Shown here piece by piece: positions 48,624-58,756 of a stretch of 64,000 nucleotides of DNA. This DNA is from Marinibactrum halimedae. Its GTDB lineage: Bacteria; Pseudomonadota; Gammaproteobacteria; Pseudomonadales; Cellvibrionaceae. The first letter of the stretch is position 1; each line of letters opens with the position of its first letter. A program made the position numbers and the translations under genes. Location of the stretch: positions 1 through 64,000 of the forward strand of contig NZ_JAJQVM010000014.1 of NCBI RefSeq assembly GCF_021234875.1, written 5' to 3'. The notes under the pieces were generated by a model. It was not told the origin of the DNA. It made no database searches and saw nothing but the letters and a program-made list of their open reading frames with translations.

Positions 48624-50099
48624 TTAATCGGTTTTTGGCCGATAAACGCCGACGTTATGATTACCCTCTTCCACAATCTGAGAAGCGTGTAATTTGCTCA
48701 TCACACCTTTCTTGCAATAAAGAAGATATTGCTGATCAGACGGTAACGATGGCCATTCGGTATGCAAGCGGTAAAACGGAATGTGTAAACACTCATCAAG
48801 GCGCAGAGGCTCAGCTTCCTGTTCGTCGGGGTGACGAACATCAATGACCTGGGCACCTGTGGGAACATAACTGAATTCATCCACACCCACTGCTTCGCCA
48901 ATGCCCTCCATCACTTTATCAATGGATTCCACTTTACGATTGGCAACGGCCGCGTCTAATGTGGCGAAGTCAAAATGCTCTTCCACTGCTTCAATCACCT
49001 CAAGCTTCGCACGAGTAGTGGGGCGCTTAGAAATCACACCACAATATTCCGGCATATTGGCGGCGAATACTTCCGTACCAATCGTTCGAGACAGCGCGAT
49101 GATGTCACCCTTATCAGTCGTGATCAGCGGACGCATGGTCAATACATCACAGACTTTATCAATCACCGCTAAATTAGGAATGGTTTGGCTAGACACCTGC
49201 GCCACACTCTCCCCCGTGACGACAGCTTGAAAGTGCATCTCTTCCGCCACTTTACTGGCAGCACGCATCATCATTCTTTTTAAGACAACCCCCATCTGGC
49301 TATTAGGAATCTTATGAAGAATCTCGCCAACCACCGGCTCAAAGGGGACCGTGACAAACTTCACCAAATGAGACGATGCGTATTTGCTCCATAAATAGTA
49401 CGCCACCTCTTTCACACCAATCTCATGAGCACGCCCACCAAGATTGAAAAAGCAGAAGTGCGTTCGTACCCCTCGTTTCATCGTAAGATAACTGGAGACC
49501 GTGGAATCAAAACCGCCCGAAATCAAGGATAATACGGGGTCTTGACTGCCCAAGGGGTATCCGCCGATTCCTGGTCGCTGCACTTTCACGATGTACAAGC
49601 GGTCATGTTTTACTTCCATTCGAACTTCTACATCAGGATTTTTAAGCTTTACGCCCGCAGCGTTGCTGTTTTGATTCAAACCGCCGCCCACATACCGCTC
49701 CAGCTCGACAGATGAGAAAGGATGATCGCCATGACGCTTCACCCGCACACAGAATGTTTTATTCTCAAGCGCACTCGCCCACTGTGCGTGAGTCTTCTCA
49801 TAAATATCATGCATGTCGGAAAAAGTGGTTTGCTCAACTTCGGAGAAGAAGGCAATACCCGGTGTATTGGATAAGACATCGATCACCTGTGAAGTCTTAG
49901 CCGCAATTTGTGCGTCAGATAACGCTTCTGGCCATTCGACAAACACATCAATCTTCTCAAAGTCTTTCTTTACCACGATGCTTTCTTCGATGGGCCTTAA
50001 CAGCAAACGTAGATTGTCTTTCAGGATTTTAATAAAGCGCTTACGAACCGGTGGGCTCTTGATAATAATTTCTGGAAATAACTTAACGATAAAGTGCAT
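48624..50099 (-). CDS. thiI: tRNA sulfurtransferase ThiI
   Basis: A 491-residue protein of the long form. The order is an N-terminal ferredoxin-like region, a THUMP domain (residues ~60-165), the PP-loop adenylation site LSLISGGFDSTVSSYL near 190, the catalytic-partner Cys in MPEYCGVISKRP near 345, and a C-terminal rhodanese domain with YLLYCKKGVMSKLHA carrying the persulfide Cys near 460. It makes 4-thiouridine at position 8 of tRNA, and the rhodanese part also serves thiazole synthesis. It is divergent from glnA. Confidence 0.97.
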   Translation of the reverse strand: MHFIVKLFPEIIIKSPPVRKRFIKILKDNLRLLLRPIEESIVVKKDFEKIDVFVEWPEALSDAQIAAKTSQVIDVLSNTPGIAFFSEVEQTTFSDMHDIYEKTHAQWASALENKTFCVRVKRHGDHPFSSVELERYVGGGLNQNSNAAGVKLKNPDVEVRMEVKHDRLYIVKVQRPGIGGYPLGSQDPVLSLISGGFDSTVSSYLTMKRGVRTHFCFFNLGGRAHEIGVKEVAYYLWSKYASSHLVKFVTVPFEPVVGEILHKIPNSQMGVVLKRMMMRAASKVAEEMHFQAVVTGESVAQVSSQTIPNLAVIDKVCDVLTMRPLITTDKGDIIALSRTIGTEVFAANMPEYCGVISKRPTTRAKLEVIEAVEEHFDFATLDAAVANRKVESIDKVMEGIGEAVGVDEFSYVPTGAQVIDVRHPDEQEAEPLRLDECLHIPFYRLHTEWPSLPSDQQYLLYCKKGVMSKLHASQIVEEGNHNVGVYRPKTD

Positions 50100-50374
50100 A
50101 GCAAACCCTAAAACCGAGCGGGCGGATGAATGTTGGCCTATAACTATTTTGGTTCAAGAGAACAGTTTTGGCCCGAGAGAACCGCACTGATCCAAAAGAA
50201 CCCGCTTGACCCGAGATAACCAATGCCAATTCAGGCCAGATGTCGGGCTAAGTGTCACAAAGGGGCGTGATTATAGAGTAATCAACGGCTCGATAGCGAC
50301 CTCGCCCCAGAATTAATCTTACTAAGCAACCATCAGACAATAACGAACCAAAACTGTGCAAAAAGATAAATTCA

Positions 50375-50389
50375 GCACTACTTTTGCGC
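50375..50389 (+). promoter_or_regulatory. Possible NtrC binding site upstream of glnA
   Basis: GCACTACTTTTGCGC resembles the NtrC dyad (GCAC, seven to nine bases, GTGC). It lies about 115 bases upstream of the -24/-12 promoter, a usual distance for an enhancer. The right half has one mismatch. Confidence 0.4.
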
Positions 50390-50489
50390 CCAAAAGAGGA
50401 GCTAGGCATTTTATACCTGATCGTTTGTACTGACAGGAGTCGTAACAGTAGTACAGAGCGTTCTATACTGACGTGTTTTGGAATCTATA

Positions 50490-50505
50490 TGGTATAAATA
50501 TTGCT
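50490..50505 (+). promoter_or_regulatory. Sigma-54 promoter of glnA
   Basis: TGGTATAAATATTGCT has GG (50491-50492) and GC (50503-50504) separated by exactly ten bases, matching the -24/-12 consensus TGGCAC-N5-TTGCA with two mismatches. NtrB and NtrC are encoded 2.3 kb downstream, supporting nitrogen-limited control. Confidence 0.75.
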
Positions 50506-50567
50506 TACTTATGGAGCACTCGTGTGATGGTTGGGGCCATTCAACGCTTATTCTTCAGAGCCAATAG

Positions 50568-50597
50568 CCGTAAACCTAGTAACCGTAAACCTATAAA
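50568..50597. repeat. 15-bp tandem duplication in the glnA leader
   Basis: CCGTAAACCTAGTAA (50568-50582) is followed by CCGTAAACCTATAAA (50583-50597). It lies within the 5' untranslated region expected from the sigma-54 promoter. Confidence 0.85.
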
Positions 50598-50642
50598 TAC
50601 AACACTAACATTCATTCTGGCGCAGCCATTTTGGAGGATTTC

Positions 50643-52049
50643 ATGTCAGAGCAAACTCTGAATCTCATCAAAGAAAACGAAGCCAAGTGGGTTGACCTCC
50701 GCTTTACCGACACAAAAGGTAAAGAGCAACATGTCACCATCCCTGCTACTGAAGTAGACGAAGGCTTCTTCACCGAAGGTAAAATGTTCGATGGTTCTTC
50801 TATCGCCGGCTGGAAGGGCATCAACGAATCCGACATGATCCTTATGCCAGATGACAGCACCAGCTTCATGGATCCGTTCACCGATGAGTCTACTGTGATT
50901 CTGCGCTGCTCTATCGTTGAGCCATCTACTGGCGAAGGCTACAACCGCGACCCTCGCTCTATCGCTCAGCGTGCTGAAGCTTACTTACAATCAACTGGTC
51001 TTGGCGATGCAGCGTTCTTCGGTCCAGAACCCGAATTCTTCGTTTTTGATGACATCAAGTGGGGCGCAGATATGTCTGGCGCGTTCTACAAAATCAATTC
51101 AGAAGAAGCGGCATGGGAATCTGGCAGTGAAATCGCCGATGGCAACATGGGGCACCGCCCAGGCGTAAAAGGTGGATACTTCCCTGTTCCGCCTGTTGAC
51201 TCCCTTCACGACATTCGTGGCGCGATGTGTAACGCCATGGAAGCCATGGGCTTAGAAATTGAAGTCCATCACCATGAAGTGGGTACCGCTGGTCAGTGTG
51301 AAATCGGTGTTGGCGCAAACACCTTGACCAAGAAAGCCGACGAAGTCCAAATCTTGAAATACGCTGTACACAATGTTGCTCACGCTTACGGCAAAACCGC
51401 AACCTTCATGCCTAAGCCTTTGGTTGGCGATAACGGTAACGGCATGCACGTCCACCAATCTTTCGTGAAAGACGGTGTTAACCAGTTTGCCGGCGATGCG
51501 TACGCAGGCCTATCTGAAACCGCGCTGTACTACATCGGCGGTATCATCAAGCACGCCAAAGCATTGAATGCGTTCTGTAACGCCTCTACCAACTCTTATA
51601 AGCGTTTGGTTCCTGGCTTCGAAGCGCCAGTTATCTTGGCTTACTCTGCTCGTAACCGTTCTGCGTCTATCCGTATTCCTTACGTGTCCAGCCCGAAAGG
51701 CAAGCGTATCGAAACTCGCTTCCCAGACAGCACCGCTAACCCATACTTGGCGTTCGCTGCATTGCTGATGGCAGGCCTTGACGGCGTTAAGAACAAGATC
51801 CACCCTGGCGATTCTGCGGATAAAGACTTGTACGACCTTCCTGCTGAAGAGTTGGCGGAATACCCAACTGTTTGCTCTTCTTTCGAAGAAGCTTTGGCCT
51901 CTTTGGACGCTGACCGCGACTTCTTGAAAGAAGGCGGTGTTTTCGATGATGACATGATCGATGCGTACATCGAGCTGAAGAGCGAAGAAGTCGAAACTCT
52001 GAACATGACCACTCACCCTGTTGAGTTCAGCATGTACTACAGCGTTTAA
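50643..52049 (+). CDS. glnA: Glutamine synthetase type I
   Basis: A 468-residue enzyme that makes glutamine from glutamate, ammonia and ATP. It carries [36 protein letters not shown] and the C-terminal region with Tyr397 in [11 protein letters not shown], the adenylylation site of GlnE-controlled GSI-beta enzymes. The start is set at [20 protein letters not shown] (50643), with GGAGG seven bases before it; a four-codon extension is possible. It is transcribed from a sigma-54 promoter. Confidence 0.99.
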   Translation: MSEQTLNLIKENEAKWVDLRFTDTKGKEQHVTIPATEVDEGFFTEGKMFDGSSIAGWKGINESDMILMPDDSTSFMDPFTDESTVILRCSIVEPSTGEGYNRDPRSIAQRAEAYLQSTGLGDAAFFGPEPEFFVFDDIKWGADMSGAFYKINSEEAAWESGSEIADGNMGHRPGVKGGYFPVPPVDSLHDIRGAMCNAMEAMGLEIEVHHHEVGTAGQCEIGVGANTLTKKADEVQILKYAVHNVAHAYGKTATFMPKPLVGDNGNGMHVHQSFVKDGVNQFAGDAYAGLSETALYYIGGIIKHAKALNAFCNASTNSYKRLVPGFEAPVILAYSARNRSASIRIPYVSSPKGKRIETRFPDSTANPYLAFAALLMAGLDGVKNKIHPGDSADKDLYDLPAEELAEYPTVCSSFEEALASLDADRDFLKEGGVFDDDMIDAYIELKSEEVETLNMTTHPVEFSMYYSV

Positions 52050-52130
52050 TCCGCTCCCAGTTTTCCGCGCTAACACAGACTTTCTCGCATCGCTGCGAAA
52101 GTTCGCTCTATGAAACGCGGTAAAGCACAC

Positions 52131-52170
52131 AAAACCCCAGACCGTTATCGTTCTGGGGTTTTTATTTTTT
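52131..52170 (+). terminator. Rho-independent terminator after glnA
   Basis: CCCCAGA (52135-52141) pairs with TCTGGGG (52152-52158), followed by a T-rich run from 52159. It separates glnA from the DUF4124 gene and ntrBC. Confidence 0.92.
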
Positions 52171-52237
52171 AGCGTCTGGATTACGCTAATCTGCAGAAAC
52201 CTTAATGAAAGAAACGATTAAGACAGCAGGTTAGCCA

Positions 52238-52774
52238 ATGAGAATAGGAAAGATAAAAACAACAATGCTCTTAGGCAGCTTAGGGTTAGGAATATGCACA
52301 AACCTCATCGCACAGCCCCCCATCTATAAAACGGTGGACGAAAACGGCAATATTACTTACTCAGATAACCCGCCAGACAAAGATTCCAAGCCATATCAAC
52401 TGCCCAGCATTAATTCTCAACCTGCGCACAGCACTGAAGGCTTCCCTAAAGCTCGTGAAAAAACCACTACGCAGGCGACTGAAAATTATTATATTTCCAT
52501 CGCCAGTCCAGCGGATGATCAAGCCATTCCTCCTGGCCAACTTTCCGTCAGTATCGTGGGCAGCATTGAACCTGCTCCGAAAGAAGCATTGACCTTTGAA
52601 CTGGTGGTTGATGGAAGCGTGGCACTCACCGGCTCCAGCCCAACGTTTGTTCTATCTCCATTGCTACGGGGCACTCACATCGCCTCCATTAGAGCCATCG
52701 ATAAAGACGGCAATCTTGTTACCGCCTCAAATAACATCACCTTTCACGTCATACGACCAAATGTGTCCAATTAG
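52238..52774 (+). CDS. Exported DUF4124-domain protein
   Basis: A 178-residue protein with a signal peptide (hydrophobic TTMLLGSLGLGICTNLIA, cleavage near residue 25). The DUF4124 motif IYKTVDENGNITYSDNPP follows, and then a probable Ig-like beta domain (ISIASPADDQAIPPGQLSVS). DUF4124 proteins lie between glnA and ntrB in many gammaproteobacteria, so the position is typical. The function is unknown, probably periplasmic. Confidence 0.85.
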   Translation: MRIGKIKTTMLLGSLGLGICTNLIAQPPIYKTVDENGNITYSDNPPDKDSKPYQLPSINSQPAHSTEGFPKAREKTTTQATENYYISIASPADDQAIPPGQLSVSIVGSIEPAPKEALTFELVVDGSVALTGSSPTFVLSPLLRGTHIASIRAIDKDGNLVTASNNITFHVIRPNVSN

Positions 52775-52923
52775 CGCACCCAATTGGTGCGTGCACCAAA
52801 TTAAAGCAAAATAACGCCATTCAACATAACACCTAATGAAAACGTCACCGTGTTAGGGCATACCGGTGCTTTGGTTTATTTTTTGCTACACAGAGAGATC
52901 AATAATCTGACTTTCATAACAAA

Positions 52924-54000
52924 ATGGTCTCGACTGCGAATTACAAACAGCTCCTCGACAGCCTAAGCACCTCGGTGGTAGTGGTAAACTCTCATTTAGA
53001 GATTACCTATCTCAACCCCACTGCCGAAGCGCTGTTGGCAATTTCTGGCACAAGAATTATTGGCACCAGCATTCTCAATTACTTCGTGGAGTCAGAAGCA
53101 GCGGTTAAGTCCATGCAAGATGCTGCGGCACGCAACCACCACTACACCAAACGCCGTGCTGGCTGGCGCCTTCATAATGGCCAAAAGCTAACGGTGGACT
53201 ATACCGTCACCGCACTGGGTGATGAGCAAGGCTTAGCCATTGAAATCCAACCTCTGGATCGTTTGTTGCGCATCAGCCGCGAAGAAGCCTTGATTTCAGC
53301 ACAGGAAACCACTCGTAACCTGGTGAGAGGCATGGCCCATGAAATCAAGAACCCGCTCGGGGGTATCCGAGGTGCCGCCCAATTACTCTCACGAGAACTG
53401 CCTTCCGAAGAGTTAAGTGAATACACTACCGTCATCATCGAAGAGGCTGATCGTCTTCGCAATTTGGTCGATCGAATGCTCGGCCCTCGGCAACTGCCTA
53501 ATTGGTCGTATTTGAATATTCACGAAGTATTGGAGCGAGTCAGCACCCTCATTACTGCCGAAAGCGATGGCAAAGTGACCCTGACGAGAGATTATGACCC
53601 CAGTATCCCAGAGCTCCCAGGGGATCGTGAACTCTTGATTCAAGCCACGTTGAACATCGTTCGCAATGCCATGCAGGCATTGAATGAAGCCAATACAGAG
53701 AACCCAAGTATCTCGCTGTGCACACGAATTCAACGGCAATTTACGATTGGCCGTGACAACCACCCACTTGTGTGCCGAGTAGACGTCCGCGACAACGGCC
53801 CAGGCATTGCCCCCGAAATTATCGAAGATATTTTTTACCCCATGATCTCAGGCCGCGCCGAAGGCACCGGACTTGGACTCGCCATTTCACAACAGCTGAT
53901 CAATCAACATAACGGCTTGATTGAGTGCGAAAGCCGCCCCGGCAACACCGTTTTCTCCCTTTATATTCCAATGGAACACAGTCATGCAGAAGCCAAATAA
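52924..54000 (+). CDS. ntrB: Nitrogen regulation sensor kinase NtrB (GlnL)
   Basis: A 358-residue soluble kinase. A PAS domain (residues ~10-115) is followed by a HisKA domain with the phosphorylated His139 in GMAHEIKNPLGGIRGAAQLL and a HATPase domain with NIVRNAMQAL, DNGPGIAPEI and GTGLGLAI. Controlled by PII in related bacteria, it phosphorylates NtrC when nitrogen is short. The stop overlaps the ntrC start by 17 bases. Confidence 0.97.
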   Translation: MVSTANYKQLLDSLSTSVVVVNSHLEITYLNPTAEALLAISGTRIIGTSILNYFVESEAAVKSMQDAAARNHHYTKRRAGWRLHNGQKLTVDYTVTALGDEQGLAIEIQPLDRLLRISREEALISAQETTRNLVRGMAHEIKNPLGGIRGAAQLLSRELPSEELSEYTTVIIEEADRLRNLVDRMLGPRQLPNWSYLNIHEVLERVSTLITAESDGKVTLTRDYDPSIPELPGDRELLIQATLNIVRNAMQALNEANTENPSISLCTRIQRQFTIGRDNHPLVCRVDVRDNGPGIAPEIIEDIFYPMISGRAEGTGLGLAISQQLINQHNGLIECESRPGNTVFSLYIPMEHSHAEAK

Positions 54001-55417
54001 CGTATGGATCATTGACGATGACCGCTCCATCCGCTGGGTGTTAGAGAAGTCTTTGCAACAGGCAGGGATCGAGACTACCTGTTTTGATTCGGGCGATGCC
54101 GCCCTTCATGCCAGCAACAATAAGCTCCCCGATGCCATTCTCAGTGATATTCGTATGCCTGGTATTGATGGCCTGGCACTGCTTGAACAACTTCACCTCA
54201 AACACCCCCACTTACCCATCATCATCATGACGGCGCATTCCGACTTAGACAGCGCTGTCGCCGCATATCAAGGTGGGGCTTTTGAGTACCTTCCCAAACC
54301 CTTTGACGTTGACGAAGCCCTTGCCGTTACCCAACGAGCGCTCGCCCATGCCGAAGAGCAAAGTCAAATTGAAGAAGACACCCCCCCAGAAACGGACAAC
54401 TCTGGTGGGGATATCATCGGCGAAGCACCGGCAATGCAAGAAGTGTTTCGCGCTATTGGGCGGCTTTCTCAGTCCAACATTACCGTATTGATCAATGGAG
54501 AGTCCGGCACAGGTAAAGAACTGGTCGCCCGCGCCCTGCATGAGCACTCCCCACGCCGCCAGCAACCGTTCATTGCCCTCAATATGGCGGCCATTCCCCG
54601 TGATTTGATTGAGTCAGAGCTATTCGGTCATGAAAAAGGCGCATTCACCGGCGCAGGCGGACAACGCCAAGGGCGATTTGAGCAAGCCAACGGCGGAACA
54701 CTCTTTTTAGATGAAATCGGCGATATGCCAGCGGACACACAAACTCGGTTGCTGCGAGTTCTTGCCGACGGCGAGTTTTATCGCGTTGGCGGGCACACTC
54801 CTGTCAAAGTCGATGTTCGAATCATTGCCGCGACCCATCAAAATCTAGAAGGATTGGTAGCCGATAACCGATTCCGTGAAGATTTATTCCACCGCTTGAA
54901 TGTGATTCGTATTCATATTCCGAAGTTATCAGACCGACGCGAAGACATACCGAAACTGACACAGCATTTCTTCCAGAAAGCAGCCTCAGAACTTGGTGTA
55001 GAACCCAAAGTATTGTTGCCCGAGACGGAAAAGTATCTCTGCAATATTGCCTGGCCTGGTAACGTACGGCAGTTGGAAAACACCTGCCGCTGGATTACCG
55101 TCATGGCTTCAGGAAGAGAGGTGCATGTTCAGGATTTACCACCAGAGTTGATGGAACATAACCACGAGGTAGAACCCTCCAATGACTGGAATAAAGCCCT
55201 ACGTCATTGGGCAGACCAAGCCCTGTCACGGGGGCAAAGCAATATTTTGTCTGAGGCAGTACCGGTGTTTGAGCGCGCGCTTATTGAAACAGCGCTAAAG
55301 CACACTGCGGGACGTAAACGGGACGCCGCGAACTTACTGGGCTGGGGGCGGAATACGCTCACACGCAAACTGAAAGAATTAGGGATGACCGACAGCAGCA
55401 GTGACGATGATGAGTAA
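53984..55417 (+). CDS. ntrC: Nitrogen regulation response regulator NtrC (GlnG)
   Basis: A 477-residue sigma-54 activator. The REC domain has the phospho-acceptor D55 (LSDIRMPG). The AAA+ domain has Walker A GESGTGKE and the sigma-54 contact loop [14 protein letters not shown] Fis-type helix-turn-helix closes the protein ([20 protein letters not shown]). The start is [13 protein letters not shown] at 53984; the longer upstream frame runs inside ntrB. It is the likely activator of the glnA promoter in this window. Confidence 0.98.
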   Translation: MQKPNNVWIIDDDRSIRWVLEKSLQQAGIETTCFDSGDAALHASNNKLPDAILSDIRMPGIDGLALLEQLHLKHPHLPIIIMTAHSDLDSAVAAYQGGAFEYLPKPFDVDEALAVTQRALAHAEEQSQIEEDTPPETDNSGGDIIGEAPAMQEVFRAIGRLSQSNITVLINGESGTGKELVARALHEHSPRRQQPFIALNMAAIPRDLIESELFGHEKGAFTGAGGQRQGRFEQANGGTLFLDEIGDMPADTQTRLLRVLADGEFYRVGGHTPVKVDVRIIAATHQNLEGLVADNRFREDLFHRLNVIRIHIPKLSDRREDIPKLTQHFFQKAASELGVEPKVLLPETEKYLCNIAWPGNVRQLENTCRWITVMASGREVHVQDLPPELMEHNHEVEPSNDWNKALRHWADQALSRGQSNILSEAVPVFERALIETALKHTAGRKRDAANLLGWGRNTLTRKLKELGMTDSSSDDDE

Positions 55418-55480
55418 TTTGTCTATCTAAAAAGGCGAACTAAAGTGAGCTGAATCAATAACAGCGCACCACACACAAAA

Positions 55481-55507
55481 AAGCCACCGAATTCGGTGGC
55501 TTTTTTG
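55481..55507. terminator. Bidirectional terminator between ntrC and secB
   Basis: A perfect 18-bp palindrome, GCCACCGAATTCGGTGGC (55483-55500), is flanked by A residues on the left and T residues on the right. It ends both convergent genes. Confidence 0.93.
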
Positions 55508-55535
55508 GTTCTGCGACTGACTGCTATCCAAAGGA

Positions 55536-56036
55536 TTAGTTAACAGAAGCAGAAGATTCTTCAGATTTTGCTTTCGCTTGTGCCAAGGCTTGAGCGAACA
55601 ACGCATCGAAGTTGATCGGTGGCAACATTAACGCAGGGAAGCTGCCTTTGGTAACCACATTGTCGATGGCTTCACGCGCATATGGGAAAAGAATTTGTGG
55701 GCATGCAGTATTCATCACTTGCGCCAATTGTTGACCTTCCAACCCAGAAATAGAGAACAAACCGGCTTGCTGAACTTCTACCAAGAAAGCGGTTTCTTCC
55801 TCAATTTTAACGGTGATTGTCAACGTCAAAATCACTTCATACAGATTGTCTTCAATTTTATTGGTCTTGGTATTCAACTCTTGACCAACCTTTGGTTTCC
55901 ATTGCTTACGGAAAGCTTCTGCACCCATCGGCGCTTCAAATGAAAAATCACGCAGGTAAATACGCTGCATGGCAAATTGAGGACCGTTGTTTTCTGCACC
56001 TTCTTGTGGTTGCGCTGGTTGTTGTTCTTCAGCCAT
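55536..56036 (-). CDS. secB: Protein-export chaperone SecB
   Basis: A 166-residue protein with the core IYLRDFSFEAPMGAEAFRKQ, LTLTITVKI, EVQQAGLFSISG and CPQILFPYAREAIDNVVTKG. As a tetramer it holds precursor proteins unfolded and hands them to SecA. The neighbours grxC and yibN upstream on the same strand are the E. coli order. Confidence 0.97.
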   Translation of the reverse strand: MAEEQQPAQPQEGAENNGPQFAMQRIYLRDFSFEAPMGAEAFRKQWKPKVGQELNTKTNKIEDNLYEVILTLTITVKIEEETAFLVEVQQAGLFSISGLEGQQLAQVMNTACPQILFPYAREAIDNVVTKGSFPALMLPPINFDALFAQALAQAKAKSEESSASVN

Positions 56037-56204
56037 GTTACTGCCTTCTTTTATTTTTTATCGGTTAAAGTCTGATTGGCTGCAAACACATTATGGATTA
56101 CAGCCATAAAATCGAAATCTGTGTGTACTCACTTTCAGATGGGCCCGATACCAATAAATTCAACCCTAAATGTATCGAGTTCCAAGGATTTTGAGAAAGT
56201 TTTC

Positions 56205-56275
56205 CATCAAGCTTATTCCATTAAGCCTGTCTTCATTAAATCCATATCCATTAAACCCTTATCCACTAAACCTAT
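56205..56275. repeat. Degenerate ~15-bp repeats between grxC and secB
   Basis: The motif TCCATTAAACC and variants recurs about five times (for example near 56207, 56217, 56231, 56246 and 56261), running up to the grxC stop. Copies differ at several positions, suggesting an older duplication tract. Confidence 0.65.
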
Positions 56276-56538
56276 GAACCAAGCAACTCATCTAGCTTAC
56301 CCTGATGCTCTAAGGCGTAGAGGTCATCACAGCCGCCAACGTGTGTTGCACCAATCCAGATTTGCGGAACACTCGTGCGACCGGCTTTGTCCGCCATTAC
56401 AGATCGCAACTCAGGATTTCCATCCACGCGAACTTCTTTGTACTTCACCCCTTTTTTATCCAGCAAATGCTTCGCTCGAACGCAAAAAGGACAAAAGCGT
56501 GTGGTGTAGATTTCTACCGGCAGCATACGTATTCCCAT
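56272..56538 (-). CDS. grxC: Glutaredoxin 3
   Basis: An 88-residue thioredoxin-fold protein with a CPFC active site (IYTTRFCPFCVRAKHLL; CPYC is commoner), the cis-Pro region TSVPQIWIG and the glutathione-contacting HVGGCDDLYAL. It reduces disulfides with glutathione. A start at Met5 (56526) would give the usual GrxC N-terminus. It lies between yibN and secB. Confidence 0.95.
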   Translation of the reverse strand: MGIRMLPVEIYTTRFCPFCVRAKHLLDKKGVKYKEVRVDGNPELRSVMADKAGRTSVPQIWIGATHVGGCDDLYALEHQGKLDELLGS

Positions 56539-56640
56539 ATTCAGATTTATGACAGTCTAACGACTCTATCAACATTCCATGCCATACCAACGTGGCAACT
56601 CGGTTGAAGCAAGGCTAAATCAGAACCAAATAACCCGTCT

Positions 56641-57096
56641 TTACGCTTTCACAACCGGCAATTTTTGGCTGATCCACTCCGTCATACCCCCTTCAAGACG
56701 ACAGACGGAAAGCCCCAATTTATTTAAATCACGGCCGACACTACCTGAATGTTGGCCCATTTTGTCCACCAAAATAATCGTCTTATCTTTGAGCGCTTCA
56801 ATTTCACTCATACGATCTTTCACTTTCGCAAACGGAATATTCACAGCATCAACAATGTGCCCTTGCTTAAACTCACTGCCTTCACGCAAATCCAGCATTA
56901 CCGCTTCGTTTGCATTGATCATACGAGTCGCCTCATGAAATGAAACAGAACGACCACTTCGACGTCGCTCATTCCACAAATAGACGTATACCAAACCAAC
57001 AAGCACACTGACTAATAGCCATTGTTGCATTAAAAATTCGATTATTTTCACACCAGCTCCATTTTCGACATACCGATAACGCATCGGCAAGGACAA
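56641..57096 (-). CDS. yibN: Rhodanese-like membrane protein YibN
   Basis: A 151-residue protein with an N-terminal membrane helix (residues ~22-42, LMQQWLLVSVLVGLVYVYLW) and a rhodanese domain (AVMLDLREGSEFKQGHI, LEGGMTEWISQKLP). The catalytic Cys is absent: the loop reads ILVDKMGQHSG. E. coli YibN lacks it too, so this is a family trait and sulfur transfer is not expected. The order yibN-grxC-secB matches E. coli. The start is uncertain (57096, 57084 or 57030). Confidence 0.9.
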   Translation of the reverse strand: MSLPMRYRYVENGAGVKIIEFLMQQWLLVSVLVGLVYVYLWNERRRSGRSVSFHEATRMINANEAVMLDLREGSEFKQGHIVDAVNIPFAKVKDRMSEIEALKDKTIILVDKMGQHSGSVGRDLNKLGLSVCRLEGGMTEWISQKLPVVKA

Positions 57097-57309
57097 TTAA
57101 AACTGCGCGGGAGTATACACTATGGCTCTGATCATGAGGGAAATTGGCTTGCCAGACTCGACAATACCTCCATTTACCCGCAGCATTTGCTAGAGTGCCC
57201 GAGGATTACGAATCCAACAGGCACCGTACTCGATAGGGCGAATCACTCAAACGCAGTGATTGACCCAAACGTATTAAATTGATTGATCGTTACAGTAAGG
57301 AAACGTTTC

Positions 57310-58464
57310 ATGAAGCGTATTTTTGCATTCGGTTCGCTTTTCCTGGCCGCGACGGTATTAACACCGTTGTCCCCAGTACACGCACAAACCGATGAACAGG
57401 CATATCAAGAAAAACTGCAAAAAGTGCAGCAATCGATCGCCGACCTTCAAGCTCAACTTAAGCAGGCAAGACATTCCAAGTCGGACCTTGAGAAAGATCT
57501 GGCCACAACCGAAATGGAAATCGGAAAACTCACCACGGAAGTCAAGCGCATTGAAACGGAGCTGGCCGAAGAAAAAAAGCGACTAGCGCTGCTCCATGAG
57601 CAGCGCGCCTCACTCAATATCGCTCGTAAAACCCAACAGCATCACCTCAGCCAACAAGCCCGTGCGGCTTATCAACTGGGAGGGCAGAGTCAGGTTAAAT
57701 TATTGCTGAATCAAGATGACCCAACCCGCGCCTCTCGCATGATGAAGTATTATCAATACTTCATCGAAGCACGCTCGAACAAAATCGACGGCTATATTGA
57801 GACAGTAAAAGAACTTAATCAGCTCGAACCCCGTATCCAACAGCAAGCAGATACCTTTACGGCAAAGAAAAAAGCGCTTGAAACTCAGCAACGACAACTG
57901 CGGAAAAAATCCAGCCAACGGAAACAAACACTTGCCCGACTCAACGCTAACATCAGCAGTAAAGACGCTGAACTACAGAAACTTGAACGCGACAAGGCCG
58001 AACTGCATCGCTTACTTGAACAAGTAGCCGAGTTATTAGAGAACATTCCGGTGCCCGGCGATCACCTTCCCTTCGCCCAATTGACTAACCAATTACATTG
58101 GCCTGCTCGAGGAAAAATACGTCACAAATACGGGAGTAATCGAGCCATTGGCAAACTTAAATGGGATGGTGTGACCATTTCCGCCCCCATTGGTACGGAC
58201 GTCAAAGCCATTCATGGTGGACGAGTCGTTTTTGCTGATTGGCTACGAGGGCAAGGCTTGCTCATGATTGTGGATCACGGTGGTGGCTATATGAGCCTTT
58301 ATGGTCACAACCAAACACTACTCAAAGAACCTGGCGACTGGGTTTCGGCAGATGAAGTGATTGCGCAAGTCGGTAACAGCGGTGGGCAAGCGCGCTCCGG
58401 CCTGTATTTTGAAATACGCCACAAAGGCAAACCTCAAAACCCCAATAAGTGGTGCAAAAGCTAG
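57310..58464 (+). CDS. envC: Murein hydrolase activator EnvC
   Basis: A 384-residue exported protein with a signal peptide (cleavage after VHA, about residue 27) and a long coiled coil (residues ~30-245). A C-terminal LytM/M23 domain follows (residues ~260-384). The LytM metal site is degenerate: the first His position reads KWDGVTI and the HxH position reads LYFEIRH, as in EnvC proteins that activate AmiA/AmiB amidases instead of cutting wall themselves. The start is at MKRIFAFGS; a nine-codon extension is in frame. The E. coli neighbour gpmI is missing between yibN and envC. Confidence 0.94.
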   Translation: MKRIFAFGSLFLAATVLTPLSPVHAQTDEQAYQEKLQKVQQSIADLQAQLKQARHSKSDLEKDLATTEMEIGKLTTEVKRIETELAEEKKRLALLHEQRASLNIARKTQQHHLSQQARAAYQLGGQSQVKLLLNQDDPTRASRMMKYYQYFIEARSNKIDGYIETVKELNQLEPRIQQQADTFTAKKKALETQQRQLRKKSSQRKQTLARLNANISSKDAELQKLERDKAELHRLLEQVAELLENIPVPGDHLPFAQLTNQLHWPARGKIRHKYGSNRAIGKLKWDGVTISAPIGTDVKAIHGGRVVFADWLRGQGLLMIVDHGGGYMSLYGHNQTLLKEPGDWVSADEVIAQVGNSGGQARSGLYFEIRHKGKPQNPNKWCKS

Positions 58465-58501
58465 GTAGATCACGGTTTCTTGCTTTAAAACTGACAAAAC
58501 C

Positions 58502-58536
58502 AACCCCAGTATTTTCGAAGTACTTCCGGGTTTTCG
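58502..58536 (+). terminator. Imperfect hairpin after envC
   Basis: AACCCC and AGTA (from 58502) can pair with TACT and GGGTT (to 58533), followed by TTTT. There are bulges, so termination is probably partial. ctpA begins 220 bases further on the same strand. Confidence 0.35.
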
Positions 58537-58756
58537 GTATTTATTATGAAAAAACAGTTTGAAAAAAAGGCGAAGTAATCACCTACTGGCTGAATTAATC
58601 CCTAAAATCGGGGTCTAGGATTTCCCTTTTGTGAAGGCAAGACCATAAGAATCCACCCGAATTGGTAGCCAATATCCACAGAAAAGCACATACTCAAAAT
58701 TAGTAAACAAAAAGTTAGACGCAAAAAGAATTTCGTTAAGGTTGCAGGAGAACCCT

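Larger units (their letters stand above)
50100..50642 (+). promoter_or_regulatory. thiI/glnA divergent region and glnA leader
   Basis: This 543-bp gap carries the sigma-54 promoter at 50490-50505, a possible NtrC site at 50375-50389, and a 15-bp tandem duplication at 50568-50597. GGAGG (50632-50636) precedes the glnA start. I see no small gene with a convincing start. Confidence 0.6.

Noticed and set aside
56641-57096. Loss of the rhodanese active-site Cys as a novelty.
   Set aside because: The E. coli homologue YibN also lacks it, so it is a family trait.
58060-58464. Missing LytM metal ligands in EnvC as a sign of gene decay.
   Set aside because: EnvC proteins are naturally degenerate activators of amidases.
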